Notes under the pieces: model-generated
Seen by the model: only the letters and a program-made list of their open reading frames with translations
What the model was told of the DNA's origin: nothing
Databases searched by the model: none
Origin: Rosellinia necatrix
Taxonomy: Eukaryota > Ascomycota > Sordariomycetes > Xylariales > Xylariaceae
Reading direction: 5' to 3'
Assembly: GCA_021209875.1 (NCBI GenBank)
Contig: JAGYVD010000007.1
Coordinates: 3,348,001-3,412,000, forward strand
DNA: 64,000 nucleotides
Shown here: piece by piece, positions 1 through 11,316 of the stretch
Layout of the letters: every line of letters starts with the position of its first letter
How positions within the stretch are numbered: position 1 is the stretch's first letter
Made by a program: the position numbers and the translations under genes

Positions 1-1530
1 ATGGTCTCTGTGGAGCTGTTGCTAGCGGCTGGTGCAGATTCTCTTCTTGTGAGCCATGGCAACGAGCCGGCGCTTACTGCTATTGGGAAAGCCGCCCTCA
101 AGGGACATCGGGATATCGTAAAGCGCCTCTGGATAAGTGGAAGCCCGGAAAGAAACGTCCACGGGCTGCGGCATTGGCAAACACCCCTCGTTGTGGCTGC
201 AACAGGAGGACATGTCGCTATTGTGGGTGATTTACTGGACCTCTGGGAGGGCTGGTCGCAGGACACGAAGACTCAAGCATTCTTATGGGCTGCACGGAAA
301 TGGCGCCTGGGTGTCGCTACCTTGCTGCTGAATCGGTCCTCTTTCGGGCAATCGACGGTTCAAGAGGCACTATCCTACGCTACAGATTACAGGATCATGG
401 GGCTTGGCGATTTACCAAGATATGAGGGCATCGACTATCTTGACCAGCAACTGCTGATTGCGCTGTTGATCGACGCCGGCGCAAATCCGAACTCTCGTCT
501 GGACGACGTACCTCTTGTCTGCCGTGTCGCCCAAAACGCAGGCCTTACCGGTGCCCTCAAGATTCTGATAGAAAAGGGTGCAGATCCGAATCAGACGAGT
601 GATTGTGGTCATTCCGCTCTACATGTCCTTGCCAATCCAGTCCCAGCAGGCCCATCAAATGTCTCAGGTTACCTCCAGAACGAATCTGCAATTCGCTTGC
701 TTCTGCAACATGGAGCTTCTGCGTTACAGCCAGATGAAAATGGCGAGTTTGCTTTACACCGGGCCGCTTACGGATTAGAGTTTCGTCTTTTCCGCCTATA
801 CTTATCCTCTCACCCGGATCGAGACTGGGACGGCATTCTGCAGATGCGAAATCACCATGGAGAGACCTTATTACATTTTGCCTCAGCCGGATGCTGTATA
901 GAAACAATGGCCTTTCTCATTGATCAAGGGCTGGATGTCAATTCAGTGAACACGAACGGATGGACGCCGTTGATGTGTGCCTTGGTTCCTACTCAGAAGA
1001 CTGCGCTCACGGGTGCAAGCAGCACTTCCATGGCGGATACTATACAAGCAGCCCGCTTACTACTTTCTCATGGTGCCGATACCGCCACAACAACAGCTGA
1101 AGGCTGGACACCATTGCATGGCCTCGCCCTCCACCGTGACCGTGACATAAACAGCCTGGCTGCTGACCTTGCCAACGACTTGATATCTCGTGGCGCTGAC
1201 CCAGAAGCCTGCGCTCCCCTACTAAGCCCAGATGGAAGGGGGTCCGTGCCTGATAGTAGCCTGACCTGGGGTTATCGCTTGCGGGAGGCCATAGCGGATC
1301 CATCAAGCCGGCGCATGATGGTTCGTTTGGACCTTCCGCCAGTGTACTGGGCAGCTGAACGTGGCGCCGTTGGCGTCATTGGAGCGCTGTTGGCTCATGG
1401 CGTCGACATTTCGCCCGTGGGTGGGATGACGCTCACTAGGATGGCCGCCGACTCGGAGTTTCTGAGCAGAGACCAAAAGCTCGTGGAAATTATAATTGAA
1501 ATACTTCTATCTGCTGGCGGAGGGTATTGA
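1..1530 (+). CDS. Ankyrin-repeat protein, 5' end cut by the window
   Basis: An open frame of 509 residues ends in TGA at 1528-1530. It consists almost wholly of ankyrin-type repeats: the pattern of LLLxxGADxN turns and TPLHxAxxxG helices recurs (for example GWTPLMCAL, GWTPLHGLA, LLLSHGADT, LIDAGANPN). The ATG at base 1 falls inside a repeat (VELLLAAGAD), so the real start and any N-terminal effector domain (F-box, NACHT, HET) most likely lie upstream of the window. Ankyrin repeats are protein-binding scaffolds and no enzyme motif is visible in this part. The gene is convergent with the chitinase gene, with 312 bases between the stops. A specific partner or role cannot be inferred. Confidence 0.8.
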   Translation: MVSVELLLAAGADSLLVSHGNEPALTAIGKAALKGHRDIVKRLWISGSPERNVHGLRHWQTPLVVAATGGHVAIVGDLLDLWEGWSQDTKTQAFLWAARKWRLGVATLLLNRSSFGQSTVQEALSYATDYRIMGLGDLPRYEGIDYLDQQLLIALLIDAGANPNSRLDDVPLVCRVAQNAGLTGALKILIEKGADPNQTSDCGHSALHVLANPVPAGPSNVSGYLQNESAIRLLLQHGASALQPDENGEFALHRAAYGLEFRLFRLYLSSHPDRDWDGILQMRNHHGETLLHFASAGCCIETMAFLIDQGLDVNSVNTNGWTPLMCALVPTQKTALTGASSTSMADTIQAARLLLSHGADTATTTAEGWTPLHGLALHRDRDINSLAADLANDLISRGADPEACAPLLSPDGRGSVPDSSLTWGYRLREAIADPSSRRMMVRLDLPPVYWAAERGAVGVIGALLAHGVDISPVGGMTLTRMAADSEFLSRDQKLVEIIIEILLSAGGGY

Positions 1531-1842
1531 GATTAGCACTCGCGTACTAGGTGCGTACATACATCACGTTGAGTTACTATCGCAGAACTAACAAATCATT
1601 AATTCTATATAGCTTGCTAAAGAAACACTTTACAACGGGGTAAATTATCAGCGATGGAAGCATGAGCCCACCACGCTGAGGCAATTAGTGACGGGGAACC
1701 CGACAATGGCCCATGATGCCTTTAAGACTATCAACATAAATGTCTACGGGACTTCCTACGTAATAAAATTATCTGGCAAGGTGTTTGATATTTGAACGCA
1801 TTAAAATGGCTCTTCAGCTAAACACCTTCTCTCCCGATTATC
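1531..1842. other. Convergent 3' spacer
   Basis: The region lies between the stop of the ankyrin gene and the stop of the chitinase gene. It holds only AT-rich sequence that probably carries both 3' UTRs. I see no gene in it. Confidence 0.5.
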
Positions 1843-4800
1843 CTACGGCGGTGGCGGTGCCGTAAAGAAGTTGTACAACCCATTTTCAATGAGGAAGTTA
1901 AGTTGGTAAGGATCCCTATTCCCTGCCGCCGTGGTATAGCCACTTGGAGGGCGAACCAAAAAGCCCGGGTTCTCCGGGTCGATCTGGTCGAGTGGGTTAC
2001 CACGATTAGGAGCCTCGATAATCAGCCGCAATCCATCAGATGAGACGTATCCCTCGCGATATAGGCGCTCGCCGAAGCGTTGCAACAGTCGCACGTCGGG
2101 ATCGGTCGGTTCATCCGGATAACCGACATACCACAGACCACCTTCATCTTTGCAGTCCCAGCCGTGCCTGGCGGTGTAGGGGTTCTGGGCTATCTGACCG
2201 TCGACGCGCCACGCCCCGGTTGCGGTGGAGTCGGGAAGCACCGTCTGCCCGTGGAAGAATCGAATACCGGGCACACCGGCGTAGGTGTTGCCGTCTTCTC
2301 CTGTTATGAGCCATTGTTCTGGATGCCGCCCGAAGTGCATATGGAAGACAACCCATCGATCTGTCCCCCATTGACTAGATCTCTGAGCCCTATCACGATA
2401 CTGATCATAATCCGTGTTGCCATTTGTATCGACCCCCGGTCGTGGGCCAATCCAATAGGCGAGTTCCAACAGTGGCCCACTGTGCTCGCCGTTATACCAT
2501 TGCCAGCGGGAATAGTGAAGACTGAGATCCCCTCTTTCAATGCCTTGAAGTATAACCCGAATATTGGGGGTCTGGCTCGGAGAACTTTCGAACGGCCAGA
2601 CAACGCGCTTCGTGGTTCCCAGCTTGGGGTAAGAGTTCGCCAGATGCCGTTTTTGAGCCCCTATAGAACCTGGTAGATGGCATAGCTGCGTCCCAGCTCG
2701 TCTGGTCACGCGCATCCCTTCTCCTGCATGGGCTGGGTTGAGAAGCACATACTCGAGGTGGGCGCGGTGGTCGATTTGGGGATAGTCGAAAAAATAGTCC
2801 TCTAATTGTCCGTACTCGAGCTCTTCGTCGAAAAAGGCCGCAAAATCATTGTTCCATATTGACCTGATCGGATTGAAACCAGAGTCTTGTATGGTAAACA
2901 TAAGAGTCGCGTAGGTTAGCATCCTCTGCCAATTGCCGTTATAGCAGTCTGTCGCCCGCCCCTGGACTAGGTCATATTCTCGAGCGTGAATCTCGAGGTC
3001 TCTCTTTGCACTATTACCACCGTATTCATCGTGAATGGTCGGCTGCAGAATGAGGGCGGGACAAGTTGGATTTTCCATGTATTTCGAGATCAGCAGCTTG
3101 AACTCTTCGCCCTGGACCGAACCAAACCCGTCATCACCTCTTGGGTCGAGGACGACAGGTTTGGGGTCGGCACAGCAGAAAGCATTGTAGCCGTAGCAAG
3201 CCGTCTTCCTTCCCGGAACTAGATGGAAGCCGAGCGACAGCGATAGCTTGACCGTGTCTCGGGGACATGCGCCTTCGCATATGTTATCCAGACCACCCCC
3301 CTTGAGATGCCCATCCTTGGGGACCCATTTGCAGTCATCGAAGGGAAATGCGCCTGGGGCCGACTTGGCACAGCATAGAGCCCTGGATTCCGTCTGCTTC
3401 GAGCAAGATTTGTGGCCGCCCCAACCTTGGCTGGAGGATGCTACGAAGTTGTTTCCACAGGCATTTTTGGGATCAGCGGTGCAATCTGACCAACCGCACA
3501 GCCCGTATCCTTGGGTGGATTCGGTCAGAGTACAGCATGCGCTCTGGTAGTTTTTCTTGCACCCAGTTGTGAGCGAGCCAACCTCGACCTCACCGTTGTC
3601 GCAACCGGGCTTACAGTTACCGGTGTTCCTGTGCCCGCGCCATGTACAAGTGGGCAATTTCTGGGACACCGGACAGCAAAGCCGGGCAAACCCTAGACTG
3701 TCGTATTGGTCCGAACATATTGAGGTGTCCAACATGATCTCCTTGTGTCCGTCCCGCTGCACCTCCTTGAAGCCAGAGGGGCAACCTTCGAAGCAGCTAG
3801 TCCATCGACATTGCAAAGGCATCAAACTATTTGAGGGCAATGCTTGATGCATGTCCGGGGTGAAGTCAGGGAACTCTAGCGTTTTGCGTCCCAAAGCCTG
3901 GTTCAAACCCTTGATGTTTGTCCCCTTCTCGTCATCTTGACTCATGGCCCACACCATGAACCCTTCAACGCATTGGCTTCGAGCAATATTGCCCTTTAGA
4001 CGCCACGTCGCCACGTCGTCGAAAGACGTCCATTGGTTGTCCCACGACACAGTCTTCACAGCACCGGTACGATCCAGGGTTGGGGTTAACTTCTTTTCGG
4101 AAATGATCTCCTGAACTTCGGGGTGCAGAAGCACGCCTACCGTATCCGAGCACCTCCCGGCGTTACCGCCCGAACTGACGCGACAGCCAAGGTGGCTGCA
4201 TCCCGGGTCTGTGAGAGTGAAACTTCGGCTATAGAATGCCATGCCCATGGTCACCTTTTTCGGGCTAATATCGTTTCTCCAAAGCAGGTCCAGAGCCATC
4301 TGGATTTCCGTCATGTTTGTGTGACTATTGGCCCACGGCCCTGTAAACTTGTTGTCGATGTCCCATGATCCGTGCATATCATAGCTCATGAGGTTGAACC
4401 AGTCAACATGGGGTTCCAGCGCCTTAATATCAAAGTGCTGGAGGTACCAATAGCTAGCTGGAATGGCCATGGAAACACCACGCTTATCCCCTTTCATTCG
4501 CTCGCGAAGGCTCTTGATGAAAGTAACGATGTTATCATAGTCTTCAGGGCGCCCACTGCGGTCGTCAGCAACCGGATATTCCCAGTCAATGTCAATGCCG
4601 TCGAAACCGTATGTATTCATCATCTGGACCAAGGAGTCTAAAAACGTTTTGGTGCGAGCAGGCGATGCTGCGATATCACCGAACGTACTTTGGGTTGGGC
4701 CGGGGTCATTGAACGCCCAGCCTCCTAAGGCTACCCAGATCTTGATATCAGGTTGAACAACCTTGATGGCCCCTATACGGCTCATCAGATATTCCGTTTC

Positions 4801-5354
4801 GGCGTCACCCGCACTGACCTTGAATGTGCTGGGGTTGATGGTGGCAAAGCTGAAGATGATGTGCGTATACTGGCCATAAGGAATCTTCTCGGGCAGCATG
4901 CTGTAGCATGATCTCTTAGACGGAGCCCAGGCTTCATAGTACCCAATCACGCGGGTTACAGCATGGTCGCTGCCGCAAGATGGTCGGTCAACCTGCTCAT
5001 CGCCGCAGAATTCTTTTGTCTGACCACAAAACCCGTCCTTACTACAGCAGACATTGAGAGGACAGGTGCTCGTCTCGCTCCATTGGTTACCGTCCCAACC
5101 TGGATTACACTGCGACTTCCGGTCACAAGTACTCTGACATCCAGATCTAGGGAGAATTCCATTAGCAATTCCTTGACATTTGCCCTTGAGCTCTGTTCTA
5201 CGTACCCACAATACTCTGGGCCATAACCACACCACCCAGCACTACTACAACATCCAGCAGGGCATGGTTTCGAAGCACTGCACTGTGGCTCCTGTTGAAC
5301 CGATAGCTGCACGAGGCAGATGATAGAGAAGATTATGGTGAAGAAGTTGCGCAT
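1843..5354 (-). CDS. Secreted GH18 chitinase, subgroup C (killer-toxin-like), with chitin-binding domains
   Basis: I place two exons, 5354-5206 and 5146-1843, joined over a 59-nt intron (5205-5147: GTACGT donor, GCTAAT branch site, CCTAG acceptor). The join restores the cysteine pattern YCGSGCQSTCD, giving about 1150 residues. A signal peptide (about residues 1-20) precedes two cysteine-rich chitin-binding type 1 modules (about 25-100). The GH18 barrel (about 115-465) carries the DGIDIDWEYP signature, with the catalytic acid near Glu239. A cysteine-rich stretch (about 480-730) and a 400-residue C-terminal region without a recognised catalytic motif follow. The enzyme should hydrolyse beta-1,4 GlcNAc polymers outside the cell. 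The C-terminal layout is that of zymocin-alpha-like subgroup C chitinases. An upstream in-frame ATG at 5426 would hide the signal peptide, so 5354 is preferred. It is divergent from a LysM gene. Confidence 0.88.
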
Positions 5355-6088
5355 TTTCTCGATCGAGGGGTGACTGCAAAGACCGAATATCGCGAACAAG
5401 GCAAGAAAGCTACTAGCCAGGTACACAGGCTACAGCTGGGCTTTCTTTTTGAAAGATATGAAATATGAGATGAGTCTGATGGGGGGAGAACCTGACCGCC
5501 CCTGATTCGTTAACGACCTCACGTCTTAGTCGTGGCTGTTACAGGAACTAAGACTTTCGAACCCGGCGGCTATTCGGTCCTTTTTATTGCCAAGGTCTTC
5601 AATTTTATCAGCTGGCGATAAAATCTCATTACCATCAATTTCACAGAATCGGAGCGAGCAAAAGGTGAAGGATCTTGCTTATGATTGCATACCTAACTAT
5701 CAATGGTTAAGTTCAGCTCCAGTGCCTAGGGGATCTAGGGGTAATTTACAGCCTATCGAGGCAGACTATGCGCCAGATGACCTATGGCTTAGACCGCATG
5801 CGCTTTCGCATGAACCCCGTGCAGACAGGAAAGGACAACTTCAGACCACAGTTGCTGACAGGCCCACTGTAGATACTACCCAGCGATCCGGAGTCTGTGT
5901 GTAAATCATATACTTGGTAGTGCGGCGCGGCATCTCGCGTCTCTTCTAACTAATACGGCTTGAGACACTCACTGAACTCAGGCACTCATGACCCGGCAGC
6001 GAGCCATATGACTTGGTTCCCATTTGATGCTCTCAGCCATCTTTCCTTCAGGAACACAGAATAACTTAACCACGCATAGTTTGTCAAG
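5355..6088. promoter_or_regulatory. Divergent promoter region between chitinase and LysM genes
   Basis: These 734 bases separate the start codons of the minus-strand chitinase and the plus-strand LysM gene, so they must hold both promoters. Shared control of the pair is an inference from this layout. I do not see a clear TATA box, nor a specific operator that I can name. Confidence 0.5.
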
Positions 6089-7571
6089 ATGTTCATTTCC
6101 TTTCTACGCCAGCAGGCCCTCTTGGCTGTTTCCCTTTGGAATACGGTCGAGGGGAGTCCCGTCTCTATCGAGTCGCTTTTGGAGACGCGAGCCATCGGCT
6201 TCCAGACGATACCTCAGCAGCTACTTGACTTGAGCAATGTGAATTCTGTCTGCCTTCAAGTCCTCCAGCAGTCAATCAGTTGCGAAGAGACGGTCGCGAA
6301 TCTGGGCCAGCGCGAGTATCACGGCTCACTTGAAAGCATGGCGCTCACTGACGCGGTCTGTGCTACCTTGTGCAAGACGGCGTTGGCTACAGCCCGAAGG
6401 CGTATAATGGGCGCTTGTGCGGCAACACCAGAATTGCTACCTGGGACGACTATTCTCTCCGTAATCGACTCGACCACGACAGGATGGAACGAAACATGCC
6501 TCAGAGATGAAGCATCGGGCGGTTATTGCAATGGTAGGCCTACCTAATATCACCTAGAACTATTTATCACTTCTGCGTCTAACTGAAAGCTTTGTTAGAC
6601 ATAATGGATTCTTGGGAAGAGGTTGAAAGCATCGAGGATATGCCAAAAGATGAGCTTTGCTCATATTGCTACGGTGCCAAACTCCGCCTGATGCAGATGT
6701 CCGAGTACTCCGCATACGATGAACTCTATGCAACTATGCTCGAATACGTAAACAAAGGTAAGCACTTCGTGTCCTCGCCGTATCTGGTATTCTAGAAGCA
6801 ACTAATTAGATGCAAGAATGTGGCGTTGATGGTCCAACGACTCCGGTCAAGCTGCCGCCGACGAACAATGGTACACAACCAGGCACATGCTTCAGCGGAC
6901 GGACCATAGTCACCAAGCAGGGCGATAGCTGCGATAGCATTGCCATAGCCAATTCCATCTCAGGGGCGTCGCTATACTACATCAATGCGAACCTTCCAGA
7001 TTGCAGGGAAATCCCAGCCGGGCTTGAGCTCTGCCTACCTCAACCCTGTACCACGCACACGGTTCAAGAGGGCGAGACGTGCGTCGAGGTGGGCCTGAAC
7101 GCTGGAACTTCGTGGATGAACCTGATCGACTGGAATCCCATGCTTGACTCGCGTTGCTCCAATATCTGGGCAAGCGAGCCGTTTTGGGGCCATGTCATCT
7201 GCGTCAGTACTCCCGGTGGCACTTTCGAGGATGGTGGCAGCGGCGCCGACGGGGATACTGGCAATGGAAACTCAGGCGGGGAGGGCGGCTCGGGCAATGG
7301 CTATTCTGACGTGATCGTGGATGCGCCAGAGGGGGAAATTGGCGAAGGCACGACCCGAAACTGCGGCTTCTACGTCCAGGCACAGGAAGCGGTCGGTTGC
7401 GCCAGTATGATAATAGGGGCTAGCCGGTCCACTCCCATAGACTTGTTCCTGACGGTGAACCCCTCCTTGGGCGCCGCGGCACAATGTGACGGCAATCTAA
7501 AGGCTGGGGTATGGTACTGTCTGAGCCCGCATTGGGCTTGGGACCAGGAGCAACCGAAGCCCAAGGAATAA
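6089..7571 (+). CDS. Secreted LysM-domain protein (long form)
   Basis: Three exons, 6089-6533, 6599-6757 and 6817-7571, are joined over introns of 65 nt (GTAGGC/TTAG, branch CTAAC) and 59 nt (GTAAGC/GCAAG, branch CTAAT). They give about 452 residues. The N-terminus (MFISFLRQQALLAVSLWNT) is hydrophobic and suits a secretion signal. A cysteine-rich region of about 200 residues comes first; similar N-terminal regions occur in long fungal LysM proteins beside subgroup C chitinases. LysM modules follow at about residues 226-275 and 281-328, then a Gly/Ser-rich linker and a weaker third module at about 387-440. LysM modules bind chitin oligomers. The protein may protect the fungal wall, mask chitin fragments or assist the divergent chitinase. 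The AAG acceptor of intron 2 is the least certain splice site; the TAG seven bases upstream would break the frame. Confidence 0.85.
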
Positions 7572-8217
7572 GGCGAGGGTGGCACGGCACTTGAGGCGGT
7601 CAGCTTTTACAGCCATCGATCATTGTCGTAATTACACACAGTTCCCACCCAGCATGAATAGCGAACACCCGAGTACATCTTACGCCAAGCGAATAATTTT
7701 CTATACTATTCTCTGACAAGGGGAATGGGAAGCACCCCGCATATTATCCTCGGTTCCATGCAACCTCCATAAAATCCTCCACAACGCTCAGCTCAGCCTT
7801 ACTTTCACACCGGCCGATGTTTGCCAAGAATAAAACTCTATCACCTCGTTTACTCCCAAATCAGATATTACACCTCGTGCTCTGACGGGGTTGACCCATT
7901 ATAGAAGGTGAGAGTAAGCAACAAAATAGGAAATCCTGAAGAAATTAATCACTGATCTCGGCGATACCAAGAAATTAGTTCGAAGAGCTGCCCGGGTTCG
8001 AGAACAGCTGGTTTTTTTTTGGGTAATATCGCGATACAGTGGATAATGTGAACCATCAGCGCTGGGCCCTTCCTCCATGTCAGATTGAAACCGCAGGGTT
8101 CCTCCAATGGCCTCCGGGCTAGTCAACGGCCAATGTTAAAAGGCGTCAGGTTAGCCCCAAGGAATGAGGATTCTAGGCTCTCTCGTCTGGTACAGCTTCT
8201 TTCCACTTCCTATCAAG
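7572..8217. other. Spacer between the two LysM genes
   Basis: These 646 bases hold the 3' flank of the first LysM gene and the promoter of the second. A T-run lies near 8012-8020. I see no coding sequence in it. Confidence 0.5.
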
Positions 8218-9422
8218 ATGCGTAGCTTGGCGATCTTCCTGTTGGCAGGCTTTGCCTCTTCTGCTCTCGCGGACTTGACCCCCCGTCGAGCCTGGTCGAG
8301 AGGGGAGTTCCCCGTCGTACGGCGACAGGGCGTCCCTGACGACTGCACCTTCTTTGACACGGCCACCAGTGCGAGCCAGGACTGCGAGTACTTTGCTTCC
8401 ACTTGGGGTATCAGTGTCCAAGACTTTATCTCGTGGGTGAGTGGAAGAAGCAAACGTCGAAAGTCAAGATTGGATGCTAACTTGGCTTGGGTGGTGTCTC
8501 TAGAACCCCGCGGTTGGCGCCGACTGCTCTGGTATCCAAGTCGGCCATGAGTACTGTGTAGAGCGCAACTACGGTCTTCCCCCACCTTCAGGGACAACCA
8601 CCACGAGCGGCGGGTCCCAACCTACCAACTCTGTGCCATCCCCTGTCCAAGAGGGCGTCATCTCCACCTGCACCAGCTACTACAAGGCTGCTTCAGGCGA
8701 CGACTGCAGCACGATCGTCGCCAAGTTCGGCAGTTTCACGCTCGCGGACTTCCTCGAATGGAATCCTGCCGTGGGCGAGACCTGCAGTGGCCTCTGGCTC
8801 GGATACAACTACTGCGTGGCGGTTCCAGGGACGCCAACCCAGCCTCCGCCGACCTCGAAAACGACAACGACGACCACCGCCACTGGTGTGCCAACACAGA
8901 CTGGCATCATCAGCGGCTGCAAGCGGTGGCACAAGGCCGTGTCGGGCGATTCCTGTGCAAGCATCGTGTCTCGGTATGGAACCTTCACTCTTCAGCAGTT
9001 TTTGAAATGGAACCCCGCCGTGGGCGCCGATTGCTCTGGGTTGTGGCTGGGATACAACTACTGTATCGGTAAGTGTGCTCAACTCGAAACCCCCCCCCCC
9101 TCTCCCCTCTCCTCCTCCCGCTACTAGAGAGTAATACTTTTTTTTTTTTCCCCTAACCTAATGGTGCTTTCAAGGCATCGCCGGAACTCCGACTAGTGCA
9201 CCAAGCCCCACGCCAACGGGCTGCGCCAACGCGCCTTCGCCTACCCAGCCGGGTGCCGTCTGCCCCTGTAAACGATGGCATAAGGTCCAGAGCGGCAACA
9301 CCTGTGCCACCATACAGAAGCGGTATGGGATCACGGCTGCGCAGTTCAACAAGTGGAACCCGAAAGTCGGTACTAACTGCGCGACTTTGTGGCTTGGCTA
9401 CAATGTCTGCGTCTCCGCCTAG
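8218..9422 (+). CDS. Secreted protein with four LysM modules
   Basis: Three exons, 8218-8436, 8504-9068 and 9175-9422, encode 343 residues. Intron 1 (67 nt, GTGAGT/CTAG, branch GCTAAC) and intron 2 (106 nt, GTAAGT/CAAG, branch CCTAAC) both fall within or at the end of LysM units. A clear signal peptide (MRSLAIFLLAGFASSALA) starts at the second in-frame ATG, so 8218 is chosen over 8164. Four LysM modules begin at about residues 43, 129, 212 and 292, separated by Pro/Thr-rich linkers. Each shows the CxxxxxxxxGDxC, FLxWNPAVG and GYNYC pattern. Modules 2-4 are very alike, which suggests duplication within the gene. The protein should bind chitin in the wall or apoplast, like multi-LysM effectors. 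A run of ten C followed by a T-run sits in intron 2. Confidence 0.9.
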
Positions 9423-11316
9423 AAGGTTGGGAGCGATCGGGTCCGGCCTGAGCGTTTCCCGAGACTATTAACTACGGCCGGAACGGGCTTCATGATGCGA
9501 ACTGCCGGTGGAGTTATAAATAGGTTCCCCCCCCCCTCTGCCCCACCCCGGCCCCGGTTGGCTTCTTATACAGATGCAGTTAGAATCTACGTGGCTAAAT
9601 GGATCCTGGAGAGGAGCCTGTGATGGGATCTGCAGTAGCGTTTTAACTAGATATGGATGTAGTATTAAGTGGGTGCAGCTACAAGTCAACTAAGCGCACG
9701 GACACTAGTCTAATTTATACAATCCAGCCCTACACAGAACGGCTCGATTATCTTATGTCTGTCGTATAAGAACAACCTTAAATACGTAATCACTTTAACA
9801 GCTCTTGGGTAGCCAGTTGCAATTACTACCAACTTTAACAGTACATAGATCTGGTCAAAATATTACCGCTGATAATCGTCATGCTCCTTGAGAACTATGG
9901 ATTTTCTAAACCCCTAGAAGGTTTAGTTTCAATGTAACCAGACTGTTGTCCTTGTAGAAGCCCATATCGGCTAAACGGCACAAAAAAAGTCGGAAACGCT
10001 CACTAGGGCTCGTCAAAGCGTGATAATTTATTAAATCGCACTTCACGTTAAATCCCCATTTTTCTTATTGTTACACTAGAGGGGTGTGCCCAACAGTAAC
10101 CGCGGCTATCAATCGGAGGTTTTACCTTTAGGAGAAATGCAGATCATGACTCAACAAAACATTTTGTCCCTTTAGTGTCATGCAAGATGGACGCGTGCCA
10201 CATTTCCAAGAGCTTTAAATCCTCGCCGCGAAGAATCAAACTCCAATCATTAGATAGTATAGAAATTAGACAGACGCAGGGTTTGGAGTTCACTATATGA
10301 ATATTCTGGGCGACCTCTGCAAAGAACAGACTTGGTCAAGCCTGACGAATATTCGGTGCAAGTGACAACGCGTTGGTTGGTTAGGCTGAGAGTTAAACCC
10401 ATGGTTCGATGTTCGGGCCTATCATACCAACTGTACGTTCAAGTGAAGGTGGCGTTAATCGAGGACACAAGATCCTTCGTACTGTGCCGCACGTAGGGGA
10501 TCGGATTAAGCCTGTTTCGTGAGCACTTGCCGTTATAGTCAAGTCGTATCACCAGATTTAATTGGTCGGGATCCCCTTGTCTCGCAAAAATTTTAGTCTT
10601 TTGTTGTTCAACCTAGCTGGAATAGCAGATATGCAGCGCGGCGGACTGTAAAAGTAAATTCTTACATGTAGGCAGAATGCTGGATAATAGGTCGACAAGG
10701 TAGACAAGGGCGGAAAGCTTGCGCAGGTAACGGAATGCTGGTATCTCTTCTATCAAGCGCTCGCAAGGTGCTTCTTCTCAAGGGAATCTTGGACAGGTCA
10801 CCCTAGAAGGCAGCGATAATAAGGTGAGGTAAGCGAGCTTCTTCTTTTTTTTTTTTTTTTCTTCCCTAGAGGTTAGTTAGGTTTACATAGTGTTATCGCT
10901 AGGTGAATTAATATCGAATTGTAGACGTTTACCCAGGTCGCTGCGGGCGGGTGGTAGCGTATGGGAAAATCGATGTCGTGCATTTTCAGGTCGGCCAAGG
11001 TCTAAGACGTGGCCGAGTCTCATATATACTTGGTTAAATACAGACCTGCCTAGATAAAAGGTGGCATATAGGTAGATAACCAGCGTCTCGGGAGTATTAA
11101 AAGAAATAGTATTTGCGCGCCTGTATGGATAAAAGCTCAAACTATAGCTGACGCTCCATCGGAGTTTGAAAAGGGCAATACGGCAACTTGGACTACTGTT
11201 GGCTATTTAACGCTTAGGTATCACTTCAATCGAATCTAATAGTTAACGGAGAATAGATAGAATAAAAGTTAACATTGGCGTTACGTATCCAGAGACCAAC
11301 CTGCTCTCCATCCCTC
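9423..11316. other. Gene-free spacer
   Basis: This 1.9-kb stretch has no open frame that looks coding on either strand. It is AT-rich in places, with a 17-base T-run near 10844-10860. It is likely flanking or decayed DNA; I recognise nothing in it. Confidence 0.5.

Noticed and set aside
2080..2676. A 198-codon plus-strand open frame in the chitinase C-terminal region
   Set aside because: It lies opposite a clearly coding exon and lacks family resemblance.
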